Shown here: piece after piece, positions 26,601-34,441 of the stretch | Position numbering within the stretch: position 1 is the stretch's first letter | How the letters are laid out: every line of letters begins with the position of its first letter | DNA from: Ursus arctos | Lineage: Eukaryota > Chordata > Mammalia > Carnivora > Ursidae | DNA length: 64,000 nt | Assembly (NCBI RefSeq): GCF_023065955.2 | Contig: NW_026622819.1 | Coordinates: forward strand, 632,501-696,500 | Direction of reading: 5' to 3' | Program-made: the position numbers and the translations under genes | Notes under the pieces: model-generated | Databases searched by the model: none | What the model was told of the DNA's origin: nothing | Seen by the model: the letters and a program-made list of their open reading frames with translations, nothing else

Positions 26601-29600
26601 GTGAGCACACCCGGAGAAGGTTCCAGCTACAGCACAGAAGCCTGGCAGGCCCAGCCTCCACCAATGCTGATCGATATCCCCATCAAAGGGCAAGCCTTTC
26701 CACAGGTGTCCACACCACACACTGCTTCTGCAAGGGTCCTGCCTTCGAGGTGCCCCTGGAGGCCCCTCCCACCCGGGAGAGGAAGCGCTGACAGGAGCCA
26801 ACACGACCCTGCGGTGACCTATGTATCGACTGGGCACATCCCCGCCCAGCCCTGCTGACGCTACCTTGCCCCCTGGGAGGAGCCGGTTGATCCTGTCCCG
26901 AGCCTCGTCGGCTGCGTGCTCCACCAAGGCCAGCACGTGCTCCTCCGCTGTGCTGTCGGTCAGGCTGCAAGCATTTCCTTCTGGCTCAAACATGCAGCTA
27001 CGAAGCAGGCACAGCGCACAAGTCACCGGAAGGCCAGGGCACACGCTGCTCCCACCTCCCCCGGGGCCAGTCCCGAACACTCCGGGTCACCAGGGGCTGG
27101 TAGCACAAAGCGCACCTTAACTCTTCCCTTTGAGCTGTCACCACAGCAGCACAAGACACGTCCACTGAGAGTAAGGGTAGCCCAAACAGACACGAACTAT
27201 TTCTCACGTGTCAGTCAGTCAAAGAGCCGCCTGATGGGAACCTTACAGCCTGACAGGAGCTTATAAACCTACAGTGTCGCTCAAGGCACCGTTAGTAGAA
27301 GGGGCAGAGCTCCGTGGAGGGCTGAAACACCCGCAGCAAGTGTGAGCTAGAAACACAAGGCCATGAGGCCCCAGGGGCATCCCAAGCCTCCAGCAGGTGG
27401 CCACAAGCCCCAGGTGAAGGAGTTCTTTAAACAGTCAAGAATCGCTGGGTATAGCACCCAAGGGAGATGGCCTCTCCTTGTGGAAGGTTCCAGAAGCAAA
27501 TAGGTAGACCACTTCTAAGGAGCAATGAGAGCAAACCCTGCCTGGGGACTCTGAGCCTACAGGAAGGCCCTCCCTCTGGTCCGGGGTGTATGGCTGCAGG
27601 AGGTGGGGGCTCAGGGGGTATGATGAGAGAGAAGCCCCCACTCCCATGTGTGCTGCCTACCCAACGCAGCACAGTTATGTCCCCTGAGTCAGGGACAGCC
27701 AAGCCAGGCCACCAGCATGCATCCTGCATGGGAGGGAACCTCTAGTAAAGGGCCAACAACTATTCACAAACGACACGCCTGTGGGAACAGCTGTAGCCAG
27801 ATGGGCTCTGGTACACACGCAGGACAGAGCCCGTGTGTGGCAGCAGGGGCTGACCCACCTTGGGCACCTTATGTCCATCAGTGTGACAGTGACTCTCCTG
27901 CAGGACAAGTCCTAGCTGGGCCAGGTTGTCTGCTGGCTGCCTGGGAACAGGCAGAGGCTAGAGCTCAGAGCCAGGCCCCTGGGTACCAGGCTGCACAAGC
28001 AGCCCTGCTGCGAGCTACTCTAATGCCGGCGGCAGCAGCACAGGCTCGCTCCCTCCCCCGCGCCCCCCACACCAGGCAAATGCACTTCCCTTTACCTGAT
28101 GACTTCTCTACTCGGCCTTTTGGATTTCTTGGCAGTTTCTACTTGTACAGGTACCACCTCAGGGACAGGCTCCTCGACAGCTGTATCTTCATTGCCCAGA
28201 AGAGCTGCCTGCTGAGAAAAATCCATGTCCTGCATAAACGACATGCTGCGCTTCAAAGCTAACAGCCGCTCCTAGAATCAAAAAGGACAGAGCAGCAGGG
28301 CTTTACCTCCGCCTCACAGCCAGGATGCCATGACGATGGGTGGGATGGGGATGGCCACAGCCTCACCTGTCCTAACAGCTGACCTCCACGGCGCTACCGT
28401 GGGAGGTGCTTGTGGGAGTCAGCACCAAAGGTGCAGCCGGCCGAGGGGGCAGGGCAGGCCAGAGGGCACAGGGGCCGCACCTCACCTACAGGCTGATCAG
28501 GCACAAGGCACTGGTCCTAGACACATGACGCATGCAACCTAGCTCATGGGACAGATTGGGGAAGCCACTCTGGACGGCCAAGATGAACCGTCTGGATTCA
28601 GTGGGCAGCCACATATAACAAATCACAGGCTGGCTGCCATCCAGTGAGACAAGATGCCCAGGCTCAGCTCAAAAGATCCAGAACTTTCCACCAACTCTAC
28701 AGGAGATGTTACAGCTGGATCATGAGCAGGAGCAGAGACAGTGCCTGGAGGAGAGGGTGGCCTGGGACGTCTACCCTAGAGCAGAGGGGTCCACACCGTG
28801 GCCAGTGACGGATGGATGGAAGCATGTCATTCACTGGGGGTGAGGTTCTGTTTAGGCATAAAAACAGAGGAGAACTCTCGTTTCTGTGGCTCCTTGCGGC
28901 CAAAGGGCTTCTTACTTTGCTCATCATCTTAAAGCCTGCGTGAAGGATCTTCTTGGCTAACTTGTAGTACACAGTGTCCGGTCTGTTGTAGGTCATGGCA
29001 TTATCACACATCAGCTTAAAATCTGCCTGGAAAGGGAAAAAAAAAAGTATCCAACCAATTTGAAACGTCACGACGTCTGCATAAACTGGATTCCTGTGAA
29101 GAGGCTAAGAGTGAGTGGGAAACAAAAACAACTAGATTAGGCTCTTTAGTTTAACAAATAGTTTTTACATCTTCAGAAAAATGTTCCTAATTGTTCACTG
29201 GTCTTTCCCTGCACACACTGAGAAGCCTGCAAGCCCTGAACTTCCTCCTGAGACACTTGCAGGTCACAAGAGCATGGCAGCTCCCTCTCTTCCGTCTCCA
29301 GCTCTCCTGCTTTGGGAGGATCTTGGATATAAATGGGAACAAGTATGGACAGCCAGGTTCTTTTAATTAAAGCCAAGGAATGAGCTGAGACCCGGGCACA
29401 TTCGTGTCCTCTATCTCTGACAGTTTTCCACAGAATTCAGAATTCTGTCTATAGGTAATTAAGTATCAAAACAAACACGTTCGCTAAAACAAGGAGACTC
29501 TTTCTGAACACCTTATATTAAAAGTGAACTATGGGAAACTTCAATATTTTGTCACCCTAACCGAATTACATATGGCACACGCCTGTCACAGGTGAGTCAG

Positions 29601-32600
29601 CCATCAGGATGCACAAGGACCGCTAAAGCCAGCCAGGCAACACAGTGCAAGCTATCCCGTCCCTTTCCGAGCCCTAGCACTGGCCCCACGCCAAGGTCCC
29701 CAGGGCTGGGCCTGAGGCCATGAAGCCCCAGTCCTTCGCCAGCCCCAAGGTACCAGTCTTGAGGGCGTAGGGGAAGGGGGACGCTGCTCACATCCAGGTT
29801 GGTCACTGGGCAACAGAGCAAACCAGGGCCTGAGTTAGAAAGGTGGAGGACTTGCGGGCTGCCACTAGCCATCTGCCCCTGGGTCAACGCCCAACCCTCC
29901 GGAGGAAAGCTCTGCCCCACACAATACCCTTTCTCATGGCACTCCTTCCGCAGCTTGGCAAACCCTCTGTCACGTCACCAGCAAATTGAAGCAAAAAAGC
30001 CAAGCCTTCCAAATTTAACAGAAAATAAGAAAGAAACCTGATACCCTTTCCTAAATGACATGATCGCCAAAGCTGTCAAGCACTCACTTTGATCCCCCCT
30101 GGGTTTCAATGCCAAGATGCAATTTCTACCTCAAAGCAACACACAGACTGAACAGCTATGTACTCAGGTGTTGTAAAAATTTATTATTCAAAAAAAAAAT
30201 TAAATTCCCAGTTACTATAAAATAAAACTAAACATTAGGGAAACTGCATTTCTAGAAACACCCGTTCTGGAGCCAGACCGAATCGACACACTCCTGCTTG
30301 ACCCAGTGTTTTCCTACGGCTTGCAACATATGGTCGGGCTTCCAGACAAAAACATAGAGGACATTTCAGCCAACCCACTCCCCCGATGCTGTGTCTGGGC
30401 GACCTCAGCCCAAACACTCAAATGCCCATGGAAACTTGCAACTGGAAACAAGCTAAGGTGGACAGAGTATTCACTGGACACAAACACAGAGCCTCACAGC
30501 AGTGATTTCAGGAACAGAAACCAGTTTACCTTAAACTCTGTGACTGACTTGTATTCATTGGCTACAATCTTGTCTTTCATTGTGCCAAAATCCATGGGAT
30601 GTTTTATTATCATTGAGTATCCAGGAGCAATTGCATCCGTGACAGGAAAAGCAAAAAATCCATGAGGATCTTTTCTGAAAACAAAAACACCTTTATTTAA
30701 ACCGGGAAAACAATAAATCTAGATTTCCAAATGATACGAAATCCCTTACAATAAAAATGTAATACAACTCACCAAATTTTAAGTTAATATCTTAAAAATT
30801 AAAAAAACACAAAACCCTATGCTCTTTAGAATTGTGGTAGGCATTTTTAATGACTAAAAATCCCAAAACTGCCATCCTGGCTTCGGCCATGACACGCGCA
30901 TCACGGAGGCCCTGACCCGCCTGCACCGACTCAGCAGATGGAGCTCTCCCTGTGCTGCTCCCGCATGTGCCTGCCCACCCCCCACCCCCCCACCAGACTG
31001 GGTGAGCATCTGCTTCGAGGTGCTGGAGGGGGGGGAAGAACACCTCACAAGGGAAGACACCCCGAACGCTTCCAAGCTCAAGCTCCCGAGAAACTGCTTA
31101 CCTCTGGAGCTGGCGGAGAAAGTGCTCTAACAGTTGCTGAATAGGCGTGCTCTCGTTCTCAGCTGACGATTCAAAAAATAAAAATATAAAGATGAGTAGA
31201 GAGATTTTGGTATCAGTCACCAGAGAGCTGCAACTACACAGTATGTACTTAGTTGTTTCCTGTTTCACGGTGTCTTAGGTCCCAGCAAGAACTGAGTACA
31301 AGGATAAACCAGGCCCAGTCCTGGCCTCCAAGAAGCACAGCTGGGTGGGAAAGGACTTCCATCACAGCACCAGTCCCCAAAACCCCTCAGAGCGCCCACA
31401 CCCTTGGCACACAGGGAACTACCGCTCATCAGTCTGGGACCATCCTGGGCACTACCGGGCCCGGTACATTCCAGACGTGGTACAAAGAAGAGGACAGAGG
31501 CTTTGGACACAGGTGGAGCTTCACCCATTATCCTCGTGAGGCTCTTAAACCCCTGGTCATGCCCTGTTCCTCATCTGTGAAATGGGCACAAACACACACC
31601 ACGCTGGGGTCTTTGGGGGCTCTGTTAACTGCACCTCGGGGCCCGCAGCATGGAAACGTGGATTCTGGTGAATGCAAACAGATGCCAACATAGGTTTTGC
31701 TCTCTCAGCTGTGACTACACATGTGATCTTTTCTCGTGCCACCCACTGAGAGCACACCCAGCACCCAGCCCTGGGTTTCTGAATGTCCACCAGGGCTCCC
31801 TGGGGAGATGGCTGGTTCCAGGGTTGAAGCACAACAGGAGTGCAGACCTCAAGTGGGTCCTCAATAGAGACTGTGACCAGGGCAGGTGCGAACATCAGCT
31901 CTTCGGACACACGGGAGGGAAGCACTGCACATGGGACCTCAAGCAAGCAGTCCTTCAGACTAAGCTCACGGGGACCAGCAACTGTTCAAACTCCCCAGAC
32001 ACGTTCATCTAGTGAAATGCTGTTTCATGCCGGACCTTCTCTGCGCCCCATCTTGCCTAGCAGCCCCAAGTCCACCATGGCAATGTCCTGCACAGGGGAC
32101 GGGGACTGCCAGGAAACAGCACCCCCCACGATGATTACAATACAATACAATACCCCCTCCTCTCTCCCAAATCATAAACAGTCAAACCCAAATTTCAAGA
32201 AAAGAAATGCCTGAAACAAAACTTGTCTCCCATTAGTACCTCCTGTCTATGTGAAACCCTGAGGAAAGTGACTGCACACAGGTCAGAGGCTCTCTAGCAT
32301 TTCAGAACCTTTCCTTTGGTGAAGCAGGCATAGTCCCTGTTGTTTCTGACAGCCTCAGTAACCGACTCAAGCACTAGTTACCTCCTATCCATGATAAGCT
32401 CACGGGTTTAAAAAAAGCGGAACACAGGAACAGTAGTTGACCAAGCCCTGCTCTAGAAGTCCAAAGTGACAGTAAGACCTCAGACCCAGCTACGTTTCAT
32501 GCTGAGAAAACAACATTCCCTTCCCGTGCTCCTCCCGAGAGGCTGAAGGGCACACCAGTGCCAACCACTATGTCACAGAGATAAGCTAGAAAGCTCCAGG

Positions 32601-34008
32601 AAAGCCTCTAAAAATGCTACCCTCACCTGGCTGCGTCCGGCATGCTCGCACAGGCCTATCAGGGGGTGGCTCCACCTCCACCTTCTTCCCAGGATCAAAG
32701 TCATCGGTCTCTCCCTCCGTGTCGCCATGTTCCTTTTCCCGTTTCCGCTTCTTCTCTTCCTGTGAGGCAGAGTCAGGGCAGCGAGAGCAACGCAAGCAGT
32801 TTTAAACACATCTCCTGTAACTGAGGGGAAACACGAAGCTAAGAGAAAAAACCCCCTCCAGAGGCATCTCTCAGTTCAGACTCCCACCTTAAATGACCAC
32901 CCCCAGGGCTCAGGCCAGAAACGATGCAGGAAGAGCCAGAAACAAAGCAAAGGACCTTCCTGATCTGTGTTTTGTTACAAATAGAATAACCCTTTCCTGA
33001 GGCCCTGCAGCACTTGCAGCCTGCCCTCCAGGGGACTTGGGGCCACCACATGCCAACTGCAGCCCTGTTTCACCTTTCTTTTCCTTCTTTCTTCGTCATC
33101 GAGGTGCTTCTCCTTCTCCGATTTCTTCTTCTTCTTCTTCTTTTTTTCTTTGTGCCGCTCGCGCTCGTGGTCTGACCTGTCATCATAGTAACTGGAGTCG
33201 TGTCCAGACCCCGAGAGCTCAGTCACTTCACTTCCTCCAACCTTGAGGACCAGCTTCAGGGGTTTCTCCAACGGCTTGTCTGTGTAATCTGTAGACAGAC
33301 AGCGGGCTTCACTGTGTGCTTGGGGTGGGTAGAGGCACACGCTACTACCCAGGTGGGTGGCAGGGCTGGCCCAATGTGCATGTGTGACCGGAAGAACGCC
33401 CAGGCCCCAGGAGGTGGTGGGATTGGCCATGCTAAGGCAGCAGGCAGGGAGATGGCAGAACCAGCAAGGAAAGACCGGCTGGGTGTTCTCCCCCCTTCAT
33501 GCTGCATTATGCTCCGGGAAGCGTAGAGGAAAGCAGTTTGCCTCACTCTGTCAGGGGAAGGAACAAAGTGGGAAGGGGACCCAGGAGCCTGATGCCCCAT
33601 CCCTAAGCTCCTGGCTGGTGCTCACCCCCTCTGGTCCTGCAGCAGCAACAGGTGTCCGCTCACATGGGAGCAAGCTGCTGCAGGAACCCACAGGCAGGCG
33701 GCGGGAGGACAGTTACCAATTCTCTCCAAGACCAGACAAGCCAACAGAGATGCTCGGCCCCTTCCTTACGGATACAGGAGGATAACCAGATGCCTGGGAG
33801 CCCTGGACCCCCGTCTGGGACCCCAGGCAGTGATCCCAGAACCCTGGTGCCTGAGACGCTCAGCCGCGAGCCCGGGGCCCTCCCCCGGGACCCCGCCCGC
33901 CGCGAACTCCCGCCCGCCGGCCGGCCCGGCGTCACAAAGCGCGCCCGCCGCCTCACCCTCGTAGGACGAGCGCCACTCGGTCTTGTGCTTCTTGTGCTTC
34001 TTGCCCAT
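11558..34008 (-). CDS. BRD9: BRD9, bromodomain subunit of non-canonical BAF (spliced, 16 coding exons)
   Basis: Complete gene for bromodomain-containing protein 9, a nuclear acetyl-lysine reader and defining subunit of the GBAF/ncBAF SWI/SNF remodeller. The 16 exons sum to 1,857 nt (618 codons plus stop), all with GT-AG boundaries and consistent phase. Layout: a basic Lys-rich N-terminus with a run of about nine lysines near residues 60-75; a bromodomain at about 134-239, containing the acetyl-lysine-binding Asn216 in NAMTYNRP and Tyr222; a DUF3512-type region from about 295 to 480; and an acidic Ser-rich tail. The human protein as I remember it is 597 residues. The difference is mainly 20 residues at the start of exon 7, which an internal acceptor could remove. 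The start codon is in good context (GCCGCCATGG). The gene is divergent from TRIP13 and tandem with ZDHHC11. No disabling change was seen. Confidence 0.96.
12529..12702 (-). CDS. BRD9: BRD9 coding exon 15
   Basis: Encodes residues 528-585: GKVKKELDADDSHLNLDE, a leucine-rich helical stretch, then the Ser-rich RPSSNLSSLSNTSPSDRDQ. The tract reads SPSD where I remember a shorter form in human. Acceptor CACAG, donor GTAAGA. Confidence 0.95.
12703..14369 (-). other. BRD9 intron 14
   Basis: A 1.67-kb intron containing a hAT-type repeat near 13,670-13,860 and otherwise unremarkable sequence. It is equivalent to the human intron reported to carry a poison exon used in SF3B1-mutant cells. I recognise no retroviral fragment in it here. 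Confidence 0.6.
13670..13862. mobile_element. old hAT-type (MER) DNA transposon fragment
   Basis: Resembles the widespread mammalian MER element whose middle reads 'AGCAGcaTccCTGGCCTCtACCC' and whose end carries 'TCTCCAGACAttGCCA'. Here GTTAGCAG, CTGGCCTCCACCC and TCTCCAGACACTGCCA are visible in that order. Divergent; subfamily not assigned. Confidence 0.5.
14370..14469 (-). CDS. BRD9: BRD9 coding exon 14
   Basis: Encodes residues 495-527, AGDSLGDGSSVLDFMSMKSY followed by a Ser/Asp-rich stretch. Acceptor CTGCAG, donor GTAGGT; phase-1 join to exon 15. Confidence 0.94.
15445..15600. repeat. short tandem duplication, about 45-50 bp unit, three copies
   Basis: The phrase CTCCCACTGGGCTGTC and its variants recur with GGTGTGAGxx between them at about 15,485, 15,532 and 15,567. 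It lies in BRD9 intron 13. Confidence 0.6.
17459..17497 (-). CDS. BRD9: BRD9 coding exon 13 (39-nt microexon-like)
   Basis: Thirteen codons, RRNVPVKPPDEVK (residues 482-494), between a TTTGCAG acceptor and a GTGAGT donor. The exon is in phase on both sides, so skipping it would not shift the frame. Confidence 0.93.
18845..19152. mobile_element. old hAT-type DNA transposon, near full length
   Basis: AT-rich element starting CAGCGTTGCCCAGCAG and ending with CCACTTGTGGTTGCTGGCTGCCGTATCAGCAC. This recalls the mammalian MER element ending '...GTGGCTACCGTATTGGACAGCGCAG'. The interior TTTTTTGTACTAGTCTCTAA segment also fits. Identity is from memory; the family name is withheld. Confidence 0.55.
19190..19718 (+). 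mobile_element. ancient L1M fragment (5' part, before the SINE)
   Basis: Contains the order AAATTTGAGGAAAACTATAAAC, GGTCCAAGAGGCTCAACAAA, ATAAACATGAAGAACAC (quoted loosely), which is the sense-strand pattern of old mammalian L1M 3' regions. It is interrupted at 19,719 by the SINEC insertion. Confidence 0.5.
19719..19953 (+). mobile_element. SINEC (tRNA-Lys-derived carnivore SINE) with 14-bp duplications
   Basis: Body 19,733-19,939 begins GGGGCGCCTGGGTGGCACAG, has tRNA-like A and B box regions (GTTAAGCGTCTG, GGGATCGAGCCCC), a CT-rich stretch, then AAATAAATAAAT and an A-tail. It is flanked by a perfect duplication AAAAGCATCTAGAG at 19,719-19,732 and 19,940-19,953. The duplication is intact, so the insertion is relatively young. 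The sub-type with GGCGTTATGGGATCGAGCC is the one I associate with bears and seals. Confidence 0.95.
19955..20060 (+). mobile_element. short hAT-type MER remnant
   Basis: CAGCGTTCAGTAAAGAG...GCTACTCGAGGCTTTGTGGGC...GTCTGTAGCAC resembles the 5' part of the MER element that reads 'GTAAAGGGCCAGATAGTAAATATTTTAGGCTTTGTGGGCC'. Truncated and diverged. Confidence 0.4.
20225..20425 (+). mobile_element. ancient L1M fragment (3' part)
   Basis: TTTTTCAGACCAAAA, GCTGAGCAAATTCACTG, AGGAGGTTCTTGAGG and GGAAAATGACAGCAAATG follow the order of the old L1M 3' UTR. It probably belongs to the same element as the fragment ending at 19,718. Confidence 0.5.
20629..20740 (-). CDS. BRD9: BRD9 coding exon 12
   Basis: Encodes residues 444-481, LQEFVKDAGSYSKKMVDDLL then DQITGGDHSRMLFQLRQ. 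Part of the conserved C-terminal half. Acceptor TTCCAG, donor GTGGGT. Confidence 0.95.
21036..21372 (-). mobile_element. Tigger-type DNA transposon (MER2-like), near full length
   Basis: Starts CAGTTGACCCTCAAACAACA and ends with the inverted counterpart (CTCAAAGGTCAACC). The interior has AACTTAACTACTAATAG and CTACTGTTGACTGGA. This is the layout of the ~345-bp non-autonomous Tigger relative found across placental mammals. Old and diverged. The strand is nominal because the element is non-coding. Confidence 0.75.
22388..22762 (+). mobile_element. MLT1-type LTR (ERVL-MaLR) remnant
   Basis: Segments in the order of an MLT1 LTR: GACTGTGTCCC, TTGAAGCTCTGACCCCAGG, CCTCAGAACGTG, TTTGGAGACAGAG, AGGTGATTAAG, GTGAGGACACAGGGAGA, GCAGAGGCCTCAGGAGAAAC, CTTAAGCCACC, and a terminal CAGTACAG. 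A solo, non-coding, very old copy in BRD9 intron 11. Confidence 0.7.
23092..23224 (-). CDS. BRD9: BRD9 coding exon 11
   Basis: Encodes residues 400-443, VTFLSSATTALSMHNNSVFG, then DLKSDETELLYSAYGDETG. Acceptor CTTAG, donor GTAAGC. His at the position where I remember Gln in human (SMQNNS). Confidence 0.95.
23600..23737. mobile_element. hAT-type MER fragment
   Basis: GATGCCAGCAG...CCCCAGACACTGCCAGAGGTCCCCGGGG...AACAAAACTGC resembles the second half of the same MER family seen at 13.7 kb. Short and diverged. Confidence 0.4.
24104..24199 (-). CDS. BRD9: BRD9 coding exon 10
   Basis: Encodes residues 368-399, EEETHPVDLSSLSSKLLPGF then TTLGFKDERRGK. Acceptor TTGCAG, donor GTGAGT. Confidence 0.95.
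25234..25309 (-). CDS. BRD9: BRD9 coding exon 9
   Basis: Encodes residues 343-367, MGYLKKNGDGSLLYSVVNTA then EPDAD. Acceptor CTTGCAG, donor GTGCGT. Confidence 0.95.
26865..26997 (-). CDS. BRD9: BRD9 coding exon 8
   Basis: Encodes residues 298-342, CMFEPEGNACSLTDSTAEEH, then the helical VLALVEHAADEARDRINRLL and PGGK. This begins the conserved DUF3512-type region. Acceptor CGTAG, donor GTAGCG. Confidence 0.95.
28096..28271 (-). CDS. BRD9: BRD9 coding exon 7 (with an internal alternative acceptor)
   Basis: Encodes residues 240-297. The first 20 codons read ERLLALKRSMSFMQDMDFSQ, followed by QAALLGNEDTAVEEPVP and a basic end KKSKRPSREV. A second acceptor, TTTTTCTCAG, lies exactly 60 nt inside the exon, giving an alternative exon start at 28,211. 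Using it removes these 20 codons in frame, which would give the shorter isoform length I remember for human (597 residues; 598 here). Confidence 0.94.
28211..28222 (-). promoter_or_regulatory. alternative 3' splice site within BRD9 exon 7
   Basis: On the minus strand the exon reads ...GATTTTTCTCAG then CAGGCAGC, a short pyrimidine tract plus AG, followed by another CAG (a NAGNAG-like pair). Use would delete residues 240-259 without a frameshift. Confidence 0.55.
28916..29026 (-). CDS. BRD9: BRD9 coding exon 6 (bromodomain, acetyl-lysine-binding part)
   Basis: Encodes residues 203-239, ADFKLMCDNAMTYNRPDTVY, then YKLAKKILHAGFKMMSK. Contains Asn216 of the NxxxY-type acetyl-lysine pocket and Tyr222. 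Acceptor TTCCAG, donor GTAAGA. Confidence 0.97.
30530..30674 (-). CDS. BRD9: BRD9 coding exon 5 (bromodomain core, ZA loop)
   Basis: Encodes residues 154-202, KDPHGFFAFPVTDAIAPGYS, MIIKHPMDFGTMKDKIVAN and EYKSVTEFK. This holds the ZA loop, with the FFAFPV shelf and the MIIKHPMDFGTM motif typical of BRD7/BRD9 bromodomains. Acceptor TTTTCAG, donor GTAAAC. Confidence 0.97.
31102..31162 (-). CDS. BRD9: BRD9 coding exon 4 (bromodomain start)
   Basis: Encodes residues 134-153, AENESTPIQQLLEHFLRQLQ, the first helix of the bromodomain. Acceptor CGTCAG, donor GTAAGC. Confidence 0.96.
32627..32759 (-). CDS. BRD9: BRD9 coding exon 3
   Basis: Encodes residues 90-133, EEKKRKREKEHGDTEGETDD, FDPGKKVEVEPPPDRPVRAC and RTQP. 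Very basic then proline/acid-rich linker before the bromodomain. Acceptor CTCACAG, donor GTGAGG. Confidence 0.95.
33074..33288 (-). CDS. BRD9: BRD9 coding exon 2
   Basis: Encodes residues 18-89, including DYTDKPLEKPLKLVLKVGGS, SGHDSSYYDDRSDHERERHK, an uninterrupted run of about nine lysines, then SEKEKHLDDEERRKRK. The (AAG)n tract coding the poly-lysine is at about 33,124-33,152. Acceptor CTACAG, donor GTGAAA. Confidence 0.96.
33957..34008 (-). CDS. BRD9: BRD9 coding exon 1
   Basis: Encodes MGKKHKKHKTEWRSSYE plus one base, from the ATG at 34,008 in good context (GCCGCCATGGGC) to a GTGAGG donor. The position inside the CpG island 341 bp from the TRIP13 ATG supports it as the first exon. Confidence 0.96.
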
Positions 34009-34349
34009 GGCGGCGCGGGGCCGGGGCGCGGGGCCGAGGGCAGCAGCGAGCCCGGCCGGAGCGTGGCCGCCGCCCCCGCGGCCCTGGCTCGCCGCCCGCC
34101 TCGCCCCGCGGAGGTCGCCGGGCCGCGCCGGAAGCAGGCGCGCCGCGGCCGGAAGTCGGCGCGCCCCGCCCCGCCGGCGCCCAGCGCTTCCGGGTCAAGG
34201 GGCGGCACGCCGCGCGCGGCACTTTCAAGCGCGGGCGGGCGGGCGAAGTGGCCTGGGTGGTGGCGGCGGTGGCGGCGGCGGCGGCGCGGGGCGCGAGGCG
34301 GCGGCGGCCACGCTCCGGGCGGGTCCCCGCTGCTCCCGGCGGCGGCGCC
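34009..34349. promoter_or_regulatory. bidirectional BRD9/TRIP13 core promoter
   Basis: The two start codons face away from each other across 341 bp. ETS-type motifs CCGGAAG are at 34,128-34,134 and 34,149-34,155, and the reverse form CTTCCGG at 34,187-34,193. A GC-box run GGGCGGGCGGGC is at about 34,233-34,245. TTCAAG (CTTGAA on the other strand, a variant of the cell-cycle CHR element) is at 34,224-34,229, next to an E2F-like GCGCGGGC. No TATA box, as expected for a CpG promoter. Confidence 0.8.
34257..34290 (+). repeat. (GGC)n / (CGG)n trinucleotide tract in TRIP13 5' leader
   Basis: GGTGGCGGCGGTGGCGGCGG followed by further GGC units, about 34 bp, with two GGT interruptions, 60-90 bp upstream of the TRIP13 ATG. 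Confidence 0.8.
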
Positions 34350-34441
34350 ATGGACGAGGCCGTGGGTGACCTGAAGCAGGCGCTGCCCTGCGTGGCCGAG
34401 GCGCCGACCGTGCATGTGGAGGTGCACCAGCGCAGCGGCAG
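34350..34441 (+). CDS. TRIP13: TRIP13 coding exon 1
   Basis: Residues 1-30, [20 protein letters not shown] then [10 protein letters not shown]. Donor GTGAGC; phase-2 join to exon 2. Confidence 0.97.

Noticed and set aside
33124..33152. (CTT)n / (AAG)n microsatellite
   Set aside because: It is inside BRD9 exon 2 and encodes the conserved poly-lysine tract, so it is annotated as coding.
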